16,087 nt of DNA, from assembly GCA_934279105.1 (NCBI GenBank), contig CAKQWR010000023.1, positions 1 through 16,087 of the forward strand. Direction: 5' to 3'. The translations under genes were made by a program, and so were the position numbers. A model generated the notes under the pieces. It was not told where the DNA came from and did no database searches. It worked only from the letters and a program-made list of their open reading frames with translations. Below are positions 6,758 to 14,730 of the stretch, one piece after another (position 1 is the stretch's first letter; each line of letters starts with the position of its first letter). This stretch comes from an uncultured Oribacterium sp. (GTDB lineage Bacteria; Bacillota; Clostridia; Lachnospirales; Lachnospiraceae).

Positions 6758-8467
6758 CTATGCCTGTGCGAGGGTTTCCCACCCTGCCTTTCCGAAGGCC
6801 TGCGCCGTCACATCGATATAGCCACGGTTTCCATGCTCCATAAGAACGATGGAGTTCTCATCCGTCGCATCTTCCGGCAGGGCTGCCGGGGAGTTGATGA
6901 AATGGATCTCTGTCCCCTGTCCCGTCTTCTCCGGATCAAACGGCTTAAAGAAATACTCGGCATAAAACTCTGTCATTTCATAATAATTATAGAAAATATA
7001 CACCTGCTTCTTTCCGAGGAAATTCTCTGCGCCCTCTGCACCGATCGTACAGTCGGCGAGGGAATTCACACGATCCTGGTCGAAGAAGAAAAAGATGTTG
7101 TAGTAGTGCTGCCGGTCGAAATGCTCCACCGGTGTCATGACGGCACCATACGCGAGGAAAAGCGCCGTAAATGCGATGAGCGGTCCCCGCACGCCTTTTT
7201 CCTTTGCAATCTCGCCCAGCATATAGGAGAGATACAGGAGTGCAGCGGTATAGCTCACATAGACCCAGCGCGTTTCAAGACGAATCGTAATGGAACTTGA
7301 GCCGATGCAGAGTGCGATGAACGCGATGAACAGAAGGTTCTCTCCGATCAGGCGGGCTGTGATACGTCCGCGTAACCATGCACTTCGAAGGTAAATCACG
7401 ACCATCAGAAGAAGGCAGAGCCAGCTTCCGTAGATCAGAAGATGTACCCAGCGTGGCGACTCCGCGAAGGAAACACCGCAGAAGATTGCATGGCCTGCAT
7501 TGATTCCGAAGATATACGCCACCTGCGTAAACGCATAGCCGATGGCCTGCGTAAGTGAAAAGGTGTCCTGGACCTTCGTTCCGGCCGTTCCGACCGGGAT
7601 GGCTTCACCGGCCACCGTCATTCGCACAGCGAAAAAGACGGCAAGCATCAGGACCGGAGCAAGCAGCTTCAGCAGAAGCTCCCATCGATTCACCTGCATA
7701 CTCTCTTGTCGTTCCGACGCATGCCTCCGACTGCGCGAAGTCCCCTCCTTATAGCTCTTCTCTTCCGTATGCCTTTCCGTGCCCTCGAATCGCTTTCGTA
7801 TCCGACGCTCTGTCAGAAGCACTGTGAAAATCGCGAGGTAAAACAGTGGTGCAAGTGCGATGTAGCGCTCATGGGTAAACATCACGAGGAAAAAGCTGAG
7901 GCAGGCGCACAGATAGGCTCGCGTGCCACGTCCCTCCATGTAATCGAAGAGCGCCCAGAGCGTAAGAAGTGCGAGCAGCAGGGCGAGCGACTCAAGGAGT
8001 CCGAGCACCTGTGCGATCTGGTAGGCTGCGAAGTGTGACTGAAGATAGAGTCCACCGGTCAGAAGTCCGACGCCCTGACGGAGGAGCACACCATGCGGCA
8101 CACGCGAGAGGTGGCTCAAACGCCGGCTGAAGAAATAGATCACCCAGGAAATCAGGACGTTCAGCAGAACATTGAAGGTCGCGTACCACTCCACATGCGG
8201 TCCGATCAGCAGAAACTCAAGGTAGCTCACCGCCCAGTAAAACGGACGGAAGTTTCCCTTCGTCACCTTCGGAAAGGTGTAAGACCAGAAATCCTGACAG
8301 CCATAGAAGGACCAGAGATAGAGATCATCGCCATATAGCGCCTTGATTTTCAGATGCCGGTTGATAAACAGGCCGAAAAGAAGCAGCAGGGCGAGCGCCA
8401 CAACGGTGTACAGGCGCTCTCTGCCGATCTTTTCTTTACTTGTTTTCCTCTTCTGTGTATGCTCCAT
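6758..8467 (-). CDS. Polytopic membrane protein with C-terminal soluble domain, possible GT-C glycosyltransferase
   Basis: Of 569 residues, the first 18 are basic, helix 1 spans about 20-36, and the following loop has an acidic motif, LYGDDLYLW (44-52), typical of the catalytic first loop of GT-C enzymes. Several more helices follow up to about residue 445, interrupted at about 220-262 by a strongly charged Arg/Glu/Ser-rich loop. Residues 450-569 look soluble and end without a membrane segment. A conserved-looking FTHERYIAL lies at 197-205. The gene starts inside the 3' end of the preceding GT2 gene (32-base overlap), with AAGAAAG close upstream, which implies tight co-translation. Its acidic-loop layout resembles the next gene, so the two may be distant relatives. 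Donor and acceptor cannot be predicted. Confidence 0.82.
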   Translation of the reverse strand: MEHTQKRKTSKEKIGRERLYTVVALALLLLFGLFINRHLKIKALYGDDLYLWSFYGCQDFWSYTFPKVTKGNFRPFYWAVSYLEFLLIGPHVEWYATFNVLLNVLISWVIYFFSRRLSHLSRVPHGVLLRQGVGLLTGGLYLQSHFAAYQIAQVLGLLESLALLLALLTLWALFDYMEGRGTRAYLCACLSFFLVMFTHERYIALAPLFYLAIFTVLLTERRIRKRFEGTERHTEEKSYKEGTSRSRRHASERQESMQVNRWELLLKLLAPVLMLAVFFAVRMTVAGEAIPVGTAGTKVQDTFSLTQAIGYAFTQVAYIFGINAGHAIFCGVSFAESPRWVHLLIYGSWLCLLLMVVIYLRSAWLRGRITARLIGENLLFIAFIALCIGSSSITIRLETRWVYVSYTAALLYLSYMLGEIAKEKGVRGPLIAFTALFLAYGAVMTPVEHFDRQHYYNIFFFFDQDRVNSLADCTIGAEGAENFLGKKQVYIFYNYYEMTEFYAEYFFKPFDPEKTGQGTEIHFINSPAALPEDATDENSIVLMEHGNRGYIDVTAQAFGKAGWETLAQA

Positions 8468-9254
8468 AGGCTTTCTTATAGAAGTGCATCAGTACATCCG
8501 TGACCGGTGCGGAATGCAGCTTCCGGAACACTTCCCGTTCCTCTTTCTCTCGATTGTGATTCTCGATATTTCGCATCGTCTCTGCGCCCGCATGCACACG
8601 ATAGGCCATCAGTGGCTTCTCGATACAGATGAAACGCCCCGGCTCCTTCGCAAGCCGGATCAGGGTATCCCAGTCAATGACGAATTTGTAGTCATTCCGG
8701 AACAGCGGTGCCGGGCAGTACTTCGTATGATAAGTACAGCTCGGGCAGCCGATGCCGTTGCCATAGCGGAGCGCCGACAGCTTTACAGTGGTCCGGTCCG
8801 CTTTTTCATGATTTTTCAGGCGCAGCCGAAGTATACGCTTCACCTTCTCCGAAGTTCCATCGATGGTATTGCCCTCGCCGTCGATCGTGTCGTAGCGGCA
8901 GCAGAACACCGACATATCCGGAAAATGCGTATAGGCATGTAAAAGTGCCTTCGTATAATCCGGAAAGTACAGATCATCCTGATGCGCGATCGTCACGAGC
9001 TCTGCCCGCTCTGCGCCCATCTCGTAGGCGAAGTTCCAGTCATTCCGAAGCCCGTGGGCACCGTTCCGCACATAGACCGGGTAACCGAACTGTGCACTCA
9101 GCTTCGTAATATAACGGTTCGGGGTCGAGGTACAGATGATGACCCGACTCTCGATGCTCTGCATTTTCAGCGAATGCAGGAGCAGCGGAAGGTACGGAGA
9201 CTCCCCGTACGCAGCGACCGCGAAACAGTGTTTATAATGCTTTCGTGTATTCAT
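8436..9254 (-). CDS. Family 2 glycosyltransferase
   Basis: This soluble GT-A enzyme of 272 residues opens with CFAVAAYGESPYLPLLLHSL (10-29). The metal-binding region is IAHQDDLYFPDY (89-100, with Asp93 and Asp94), and a later FVIDWDTLIRL carries the acidic residue expected near the catalytic base. It is probably cytoplasmic and adds one sugar during assembly of the repeat unit; donor and linkage cannot be predicted. The ATG at 9254 has only a weak AAAGAAA beside it. The nearest strong site (AGGAGG at 9294-9289) lies about 35 bases upstream and instead faces a short overlapping reading frame. Its 3' end overlaps the next membrane-protein gene by 32 bases. Confidence 0.9.
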   Translation of the reverse strand: MNTRKHYKHCFAVAAYGESPYLPLLLHSLKMQSIESRVIICTSTPNRYITKLSAQFGYPVYVRNGAHGLRNDWNFAYEMGAERAELVTIAHQDDLYFPDYTKALLHAYTHFPDMSVFCCRYDTIDGEGNTIDGTSEKVKRILRLRLKNHEKADRTTVKLSALRYGNGIGCPSCTYHTKYCPAPLFRNDYKFVIDWDTLIRLAKEPGRFICIEKPLMAYRVHAGAETMRNIENHNREKEEREVFRKLHSAPVTDVLMHFYKKAYGAYTEEENK

Positions 9255-9282
9255 TTTCTTTATTATATGCAGGATGCATCAT
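9232..9282 (-). CDS. Possible 16-codon leader ORF overlapping the GT2 start
   Basis: An ideal AGGAGG lies six bases upstream of ATG 9282 (a second ATG follows at once). The frame reads MMHPAYNKENEYTKAL and stops 20 bases inside the GT2 coding region, in a different frame. It could couple translation to the GT2 start at 9254, whose own ribosome site is poor. There is no evidence that the peptide itself matters. It may simply be a chance frame next to a relocated ribosome site. Confidence 0.3.
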   Translation of the reverse strand: MMHPAYNKENEYTKAL

Positions 9283-9298
9283 TCGATACCTCCTGCAT
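9267..9298 (-). promoter_or_regulatory. Inverted repeat enclosing the ribosome site upstream of the GT2 gene
   Basis: A perfect 8-bp inverted repeat (ATGCAGGA / TCCTGCAT) with a 16-base loop covers part of the AGGAGG site and both tandem ATGs of the short leader frame. In RNA it could hide this ribosome site. It sits in the 95-base gap between the giant glycosyltransferase gene and the GT2 gene, where a second weak stem (GCGTCTG/CAGATGC, one G-U pair) also lies. A regulatory role is inferred. Confidence 0.4.
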
Positions 9299-9349
9299 TT
9301 CATATTCCATTCGCATCTGCCGGAAACAGACGCATGATTTCGATATGTT

Positions 9350-12300
9350 TTATACGTTCCGACCACTTTCGAAATCATCCTTGATCTTCGCCCAGGCGCC
9401 ATCCGGCGAGTAGAAGGTCGTGATGAAATTCACGGCGTTGTGTGCCATCTGCTCGATTTCCAGCGGATGCTTGTAGAGGTGGATGACCTCCTGTGCGAAC
9501 GCCGTTGGATCGTCCTTTATGCGCAGTGCGGTTTCCGCTGCCGGGATGCCCTCGGCGCCACAGCTGGTGGTCACGACGGCCGTACCGGCATGCAGTGCCT
9601 CCACGACCTTGCCCTTTACACCGGCACCGAAACGAAGCGGTACCACCACCACACGACTCCGACGATACATCTCGTCGAGCTTTTCAATGCTGACGAAACC
9701 GAGGACATCGACGTCCGGCCGCGCGTTCAGCGCGAGCACCTCTTCGTCTGCATTGGACCCGATGACATGGAGAACCACGCCCGGAATCTCGGCCTCGATC
9801 TGTGGCAGGATATCATTTACGAACCACAGGAGGCCATCCTTGTTTGGCGGATGCGCGAAGCCACCGACAAACAGGAGTCCCTGCTTGTCCGCATAATCCT
9901 CATCCAGTACCGCCGGCGCATCATACACGAAGGAGGTGATGGCCTTCACATGGATGGTCGGGTCCTCCTTATGCACGATTTCCGCCTCGACTTCGGACGG
10001 GAAGTAGCTCATATCGGCCTTTCGCATCACGGCATACTCGACACCATGCCAGTACTCGGCCTCCTCACGTGTCTTTTCGTTGTGGTCGATCGCATATTCA
10101 CGCATCAGACGGAGCGAGTGAAGATCCGATCCATGGTAGATGATCTTCATATCCGTATGATTGCGGATGAAATCGATATAGCGTGCCGCGATATGCGGAC
10201 GGCTTAAGTATGCAATCTTCATAAAGGACTTGTTGCGCTCGATCCAGCCCCAGATATCGGCCTGCAGCTTCGGACCGTAGAGTACCTCGATGCCGAGCTG
10301 CTCGAGTTCAGAGGTGTACGGCTCCTCATGGGCGAAGTTATCGCCGAGGAACTTCACGCGCCAGCCATGGCGGAGGAAAAGCTGCATGTACTGGTAGTCG
10401 AGCTTACTGCCGGCATCCTTATCCCAGGTCGGCACATAGTGGTCGATCATCAGCATGCATGGCTTACGCTGGCCACGCTCGCGCGCGTCAAACGGGTTTG
10501 GATTGCCATCATTGACACTCTGCTCCCGAAGCTCGGCCGCCCACTTCTCGCGGAACTTCTCCTGATTTACGACCTGATAGTGTTTGAGGCTGGAGGTATC
10601 CGAGGTGTCGGTTCCGTTTGAGATGCCCTCGAAGTGGATCACGACGGACTTCGGCTGGAACATAACCTTCTTTCCATGCTTCCGCACCTCGAAGGCGAGA
10701 TCCGTATCCTCATAGTAGGCCGGTGCGAAGCGCTCATCGAAACCGCCGATTTCCTTCCAGAGATCCGTGCGGATCATGATCGCTGCACCAGAGATGAAGT
10801 CAACTTCCTTTACATAATTGTATTCCGGATCCGCCGGGTCCTGCAGGCGTCCATAGTTCCAGCCGGAGCCATCCGACCAGATGATGCCGCCCGCCTCCTG
10901 AAGGCGTCCGTCCGGGTACACAAGCTTACTGCCGACCATACCGATGGAATCATCGCGCTCGATGAGCTCCACCAGAGAGGACAGCCAGCCCTTCTGTACC
11001 TGGGTATCGTTGTTTAAGAAGAAAATATACTTACCACGTGCGATGGCCGCTGCCTGATTACAGTTCCTCAGGAAACCCATGTTCTCACGGTTTCGCGCCA
11101 CCACGAGGTTATCTGCATACATCCCGATTTCCCTTGTCGCATCCGTCGATACATCATCCGCGATGATGACCTCGTACGGGGTCTCTGCGAAATCCGTGTT
11201 CTCCTTGATGCTGATGAGACACTGGTAGGTATAGTGAATCTGGTTATAGCATGGGATGACAATGCTGACGAGCGGTGCTTCGCTGCGCTCAAACTTCACC
11301 TTTCCATAGCTCAGGTACTGCTCGCCGACATGGAAATCGCCACGGATCCGGTTCTTGCCATCTTCCGTAAAGTACATCGGCAGCATCTTCGCCGGATGGC
11401 AGATCGTCTGCTTCGTATAGTGCAGAATCTTCCGCTTCCGGGAACCCACTGGGAAGTGATGATTCAGACTGTTGCGGAGACGGGTAGCGACACGTGCCTT
11501 CAGACTCTGCCGCGCCATGTAGTAATCGCGCTCTGCGATGAGGGACTGAATATCCTGCTCATGTACCTTGATGACATGGGTAAGATTCGCCACATGCACC
11601 TGCGTGAGGCGGTTCACCTCCCGTTCCTTCTGAATCGTGATATCGCGTTCCTTTACCTCACGCTGAAGTTCCTTCGCATCTTCGAGTGCCTTCGCATTCT
11701 CTGCCTGGAGTTCACGGAAACGACGGACGGTCACCTTATCATGTAAGACCGCATGCATCGCCTCGCCTTCTGCTCCATGAATTTCATCCTGGAAAGACGC
11801 CTCACGTTCTGCAAACGCATCGCTCTCCTGCTTCGAGAAGCCGAAATTCCGAAGGAACGCATAGGCGTCATCGTAGGCAAGCTGCGTTCTGTACTCCATG
11901 TACCAGTAGTACAGAAGACGGTATTGAAGGAAACGGACATCCACGGCTTCGTCGAAGACCCACTCGCAGTCGATGAGGGTCGGCTGACCGTCACACATGA
12001 TGACATTGTCAAACTGACAGTCGAAGTTGGCCGGCTGTACCATACCATCCTTTACACCGAGCACGAGGTCGACGGTTTCGGCGAGCTCCTTGATCGGTGC
12101 GACGCCATCCTGAATCATCCCGCCGAGAATTTCGCTTACGCTCTGTCCCTCGACGAACGGGTAGCGCTGGAAGCTTAAGAACTGAAAGCTTCCGAGGGCA
12201 TGGCTGAACTCCACGGCCCGCAGAACCGAAAGCTGCGGATTCGTCTTCGCGATGGCCTCTGCCTTCTCGCTCAGTGACTCGATGTGTGCATTGGCCGCAG

Positions 12301-13048
12301 GTGTCGTACCCGCCTTCACTGCAAAACGCTTCCCCTGATCATCCGTATACAGGATGGTCTTGATGGCATATTCCGGTTTTCTGGTCGAGTTATACTTGAT
12401 GTAATCCGGACGGAAGCGGTGGAAATCCCGTACCTTCGGGCGCACGCTGCCATCCGGCTGATAAATGTAGAGATATGCCGGCGCAAACTCTCGGAACATG
12501 TTTTCCTTCAGAAGAAGTCCGATTCTATCATCCTCTTCCGTCGGCTCCGGCAGGCGCTCATCGGTATAAAAATGAAGTGGCACGCGGAGTTCCGGTGTCA
12601 GATAATAGATTTTATCCTTCGCCGTCGGCTGCTCCTTCCGGAGCGCTGCGCGTACGGCATCGAGCTCCGACCAGCGGATATAGACGGTGTCCTCCTGACG
12701 TTCGCCGGAGGTCAGGCGATCGAGATCAAGGGCATTTTCCATGCCGAGGAGAATGCTGCCCCCCTTCTTCAGCCAGGTCGCGGTCAGCGCGTGAAGCATC
12801 GTCGTGAGATCACCCTGAAACATCCGGAGCACCTTTTTCGTCAGCGTCGGAATGACGACGTAGTCATAGGTACTGTCGTCGAGACGTCGGGAAACCTGAT
12901 GTACACGCGGCTCCAGAAGGGTCACGAAAGGCGTGGTCGTCTCTTTGTCACCGAGCACCAGCACCGAGGCATCGCGCTCGCGACCGGAGGTCAGGTCCTC
13001 AAAATAAAACCATTCGATGGTATTCGTAATATGTCGTGAAAAATCCAT
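9350..13048 (-). CDS. Five-module protein: methyltransferase-like, kinase-like, coiled coil, GT2 and GT4
   Basis: The 1232 residues divide as follows. Residues 1-165 are a Rossmann methyltransferase-like domain (VLVLGDKETT at 29-38, WLKKGGSILLGMEN at 92-105) without a clear SAM-binding GxGxG. Residues 190-440 are kinase-like: FAVKAG with Lys245, the catalytic loop NFDCQFDNVIM with Asp343 and Asn348, and LIDCEW with Asp360. Residues 440-515 form a charged coiled coil. Residues 592-860 are a GT2 (VSIVIPCYN, ADDVSTD at 630-636, NNDT at 679-682, YEDTDLAFEVRKHG at 779-792). Residues 862-1225 are a GT4 (LLFVGGFAHPPNKDG at 1058-1072, RFGAGVKGKVVEALHAG at 1139-1155). The first three modules match the order in WbdD, the O-antigen chain terminator and molecular ruler of E. 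coli O8/O9a. The ATG shares one base with the wzt stop (TAATG). Inferred role: a combined polymerising and length-setting or capping enzyme whose product Wzt recognises. Confidence 0.9.
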   Translation of the reverse strand: MDFSRHITNTIEWFYFEDLTSGRERDASVLVLGDKETTTPFVTLLEPRVHQVSRRLDDSTYDYVVIPTLTKKVLRMFQGDLTTMLHALTATWLKKGGSILLGMENALDLDRLTSGERQEDTVYIRWSELDAVRAALRKEQPTAKDKIYYLTPELRVPLHFYTDERLPEPTEEDDRIGLLLKENMFREFAPAYLYIYQPDGSVRPKVRDFHRFRPDYIKYNSTRKPEYAIKTILYTDDQGKRFAVKAGTTPAANAHIESLSEKAEAIAKTNPQLSVLRAVEFSHALGSFQFLSFQRYPFVEGQSVSEILGGMIQDGVAPIKELAETVDLVLGVKDGMVQPANFDCQFDNVIMCDGQPTLIDCEWVFDEAVDVRFLQYRLLYYWYMEYRTQLAYDDAYAFLRNFGFSKQESDAFAEREASFQDEIHGAEGEAMHAVLHDKVTVRRFRELQAENAKALEDAKELQREVKERDITIQKEREVNRLTQVHVANLTHVIKVHEQDIQSLIAERDYYMARQSLKARVATRLRNSLNHHFPVGSRKRKILHYTKQTICHPAKMLPMYFTEDGKNRIRGDFHVGEQYLSYGKVKFERSEAPLVSIVIPCYNQIHYTYQCLISIKENTDFAETPYEVIIADDVSTDATREIGMYADNLVVARNRENMGFLRNCNQAAAIARGKYIFFLNNDTQVQKGWLSSLVELIERDDSIGMVGSKLVYPDGRLQEAGGIIWSDGSGWNYGRLQDPADPEYNYVKEVDFISGAAIMIRTDLWKEIGGFDERFAPAYYEDTDLAFEVRKHGKKVMFQPKSVVIHFEGISNGTDTSDTSSLKHYQVVNQEKFREKWAAELREQSVNDGNPNPFDARERGQRKPCMLMIDHYVPTWDKDAGSKLDYQYMQLFLRHGWRVKFLGDNFAHEEPYTSELEQLGIEVLYGPKLQADIWGWIERNKSFMKIAYLSRPHIAARYIDFIRNHTDMKIIYHGSDLHSLRLMREYAIDHNEKTREEAEYWHGVEYAVMRKADMSYFPSEVEAEIVHKEDPTIHVKAITSFVYDAPAVLDEDYADKQGLLFVGGFAHPPNKDGLLWFVNDILPQIEAEIPGVVLHVIGSNADEEVLALNARPDVDVLGFVSIEKLDEMYRRSRVVVVPLRFGAGVKGKVVEALHAGTAVVTTSCGAEGIPAAETALRIKDDPTAFAQEVIHLYKHPLEIEQMAHNAVNFITTFYSPDGAWAKIKDDFESGRNV

Positions 13049-14523
13049 TAGCTGTCATGCCTTTCCAGAGTCACTTCGGACTCCATATCGTACACACCCA
13101 CGGTGTTCTTGTTTGAAAGAACGGTAATGGATGCGACGTCATACTTTCGGTCATAGACTACATGCTCGCCCTCCTCGAAGCCGGTGCAGGACATACTGAG
13201 GAGATACTCACCGCCCTGCAGGGTCATTCGCTGGGTGAAGGTGCAGGTGTATTCATCGCCTGCCTTGACCGGCTGGATGTCGCAGCCCTCGATAAGCGTA
13301 TTCGTGCCGGTGAGGTCCGCACCCCGCTTATCCTTGATCGTAAAGGTGAAGATCGGCGAAGCGACCGGTGCGTTGAAGCGAATTTTTTCTTTGATGGAGA
13401 AGGTTTCACCCTTCACGATGACATTCGAGACCTTGCCGCGCTGATCGAGGATACCGAGATCCCAGATGGTCGCGCGTCCGTCTCCATAATGCTGGACATT
13501 CGGATTCAGGTTCAGGCTGTCCTGCATGAGGGCCGGCGCTGCTGCGGAAGTGTCCTCTCCCGCGGAGGTCTCTCCGGCGCGGTCGCCTGCATTGGCCTCC
13601 CCAGACGCGTCCTTCGAAAGCCGGACGCCTGTTTTCGTCTGTCCTTCCGTGAGCACTGCACCGCCGACGCTGTCCACACCGAAGTTCTGACCGTCGATAA
13701 ATTCCGCTGCCGCCTGTGCATCGGCCTGGTGCTGTGCATAGCGCTTGTCCTCTTCGGTGAAGCGACCGGCGAGAATCTTCTTATATAGATCGACCATATC
13801 GCCCGGCAGACCTTCGGAGACCTTCTCACCCTTGTTGAGCAGGATGACGCGGTCGCAGTACTTCATGACGGAACCGAGGTCGTGGGTAACCATGAGGATG
13901 GTCGTACCGTTCCGGCGGAGCTCATCCATGCGGTGATAGCACTTCGCCTGAAAGAAGACGTCACCGACGGACAGCGCCTCATCGACGATGAGGATTTCCG
14001 GATCCATCGCGACGTAGAGTGCGAAGGCGAGGCGGACGAACATACCGGAGGAGTAGCTCTTCACCGGCTGGTGCACGAAATCGCCGATGTCCGCGAAATC
14101 AAGGATCTCCTGCAGCTTCTCATCCATCTGTTCCTTCGTGAAGCCCATCATGGTACCGTTCATATAGACGTTTTCGATGCCGGTGTAGTCCGGATTGAAG
14201 CCGGCACCGAGCTCGAGAAGTGCACAGATGATGCCATGAATGTCGACCTTTCCTTCACTCGGCGTCAGGACACCGGTGATGATCTTCAGCATGGTGGACT
14301 TACCGGAACCGTTCGTACCGATGATGCCGACGGCTTCTCCTTTCCGTACCTGGAAGCCGACATGATTCAGCGCATAGAAATCGCGATGATAGTTCCGGTG
14401 TGTCGGACTCATCGCCTCCTTGAGACGGTCGATCGGCTTGTCGTACAGACGATATATTTTTGTGACATCCTGCACATCGATGACGATGTCGGAGGTCGCT
14501 TGATCTACTTTCTTTATTTCCAT
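13048..14523 (-). CDS. wzt: ABC transporter ATPase for polysaccharide export with C-terminal glycan-binding domain (Wzt)
   Basis: Residues 1-250 are a full ABC ATPase: Walker A GTNGSGKST (69-77), signature YSSGM (157-161), Walker B ILIVDEA (177-183) and the switch histidine in VTHD (His214). The LLELGAGFNPDYTG block is typical of O-antigen and teichoic-acid exporters. A low-complexity Ala/Gly/Asp/Ser linker (about 255-340) leads to a C-terminal beta domain (341-488) opening with YGDGRATIWDLGILD, matching the Wzt C-terminal domain that binds the capped end of the finished glycan. It powers export across the inner membrane with a Wzm permease, which is not in this window. It is the first gene after a terminator and overlaps the next gene by one base. 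The ribosome site is weak (AGAGAAG near ATG 14523). Confidence 0.95.
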   Translation of the reverse strand: MEIKKVDQATSDIVIDVQDVTKIYRLYDKPIDRLKEAMSPTHRNYHRDFYALNHVGFQVRKGEAVGIIGTNGSGKSTMLKIITGVLTPSEGKVDIHGIICALLELGAGFNPDYTGIENVYMNGTMMGFTKEQMDEKLQEILDFADIGDFVHQPVKSYSSGMFVRLAFALYVAMDPEILIVDEALSVGDVFFQAKCYHRMDELRRNGTTILMVTHDLGSVMKYCDRVILLNKGEKVSEGLPGDMVDLYKKILAGRFTEEDKRYAQHQADAQAAAEFIDGQNFGVDSVGGAVLTEGQTKTGVRLSKDASGEANAGDRAGETSAGEDTSAAAPALMQDSLNLNPNVQHYGDGRATIWDLGILDQRGKVSNVIVKGETFSIKEKIRFNAPVASPIFTFTIKDKRGADLTGTNTLIEGCDIQPVKAGDEYTCTFTQRMTLQGGEYLLSMSCTGFEEGEHVVYDRKYDVASITVLSNKNTVGVYDMESEVTLERHDS

Positions 14524-14562
14524 TTTCTTCTCTATGAGCCGTGGTTCGGCCCGATCCTACAC

Positions 14563-14603
14563 GCGTCGCTCTATACGTTTCATACAGGAAACGATGCCGA
14601 CGC
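14563..14603 (-). promoter_or_regulatory. Nested dyad in the wzt leader
   Basis: Between the upstream terminator and the wzt start, two inverted repeats lie one inside the other: an outer GCGTCG/CGACGC pair (14603-14598 with 14568-14563) and an inner CGTTTC/GAAACG pair with a 6-base loop (14593-14588 with 14581-14576). The RNA could form one interrupted hairpin some 40 bases before wzt. Its position in the leader of a very long polysaccharide operon makes an antitermination or regulator site possible. No clear -35/-10 pair is visible in 14524-14641. Confidence 0.4.
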
Positions 14604-14641
14604 TGAGTCTCATACTTCATGCACTCCGCGTCGCTGCACGC

Positions 14642-14681
14642 GCAAATAAAAATCCCCAGATGCGTTTTTGCGCATTTGGGG
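14642..14681 (-). terminator. Intrinsic terminator after the secreted-protein gene
   Basis: In the minus direction an 11-bp stem with one mismatch (CCCCAAATGCG / CGCATCTGGGG, loop CAAAAA) is followed by ATTTTTATTT. It lies about 50 bases after the stop of the secreted-protein gene and isolates it from wzt. The plus strand also carries an AATATTTT run after the stem, so it may work weakly in that direction. Confidence 0.9.
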
Positions 14682-14730
14682 AATATTTTAGCATAGTTGA
14701 TTATTTTTTTCCATAGATGGTGGCAACTGT

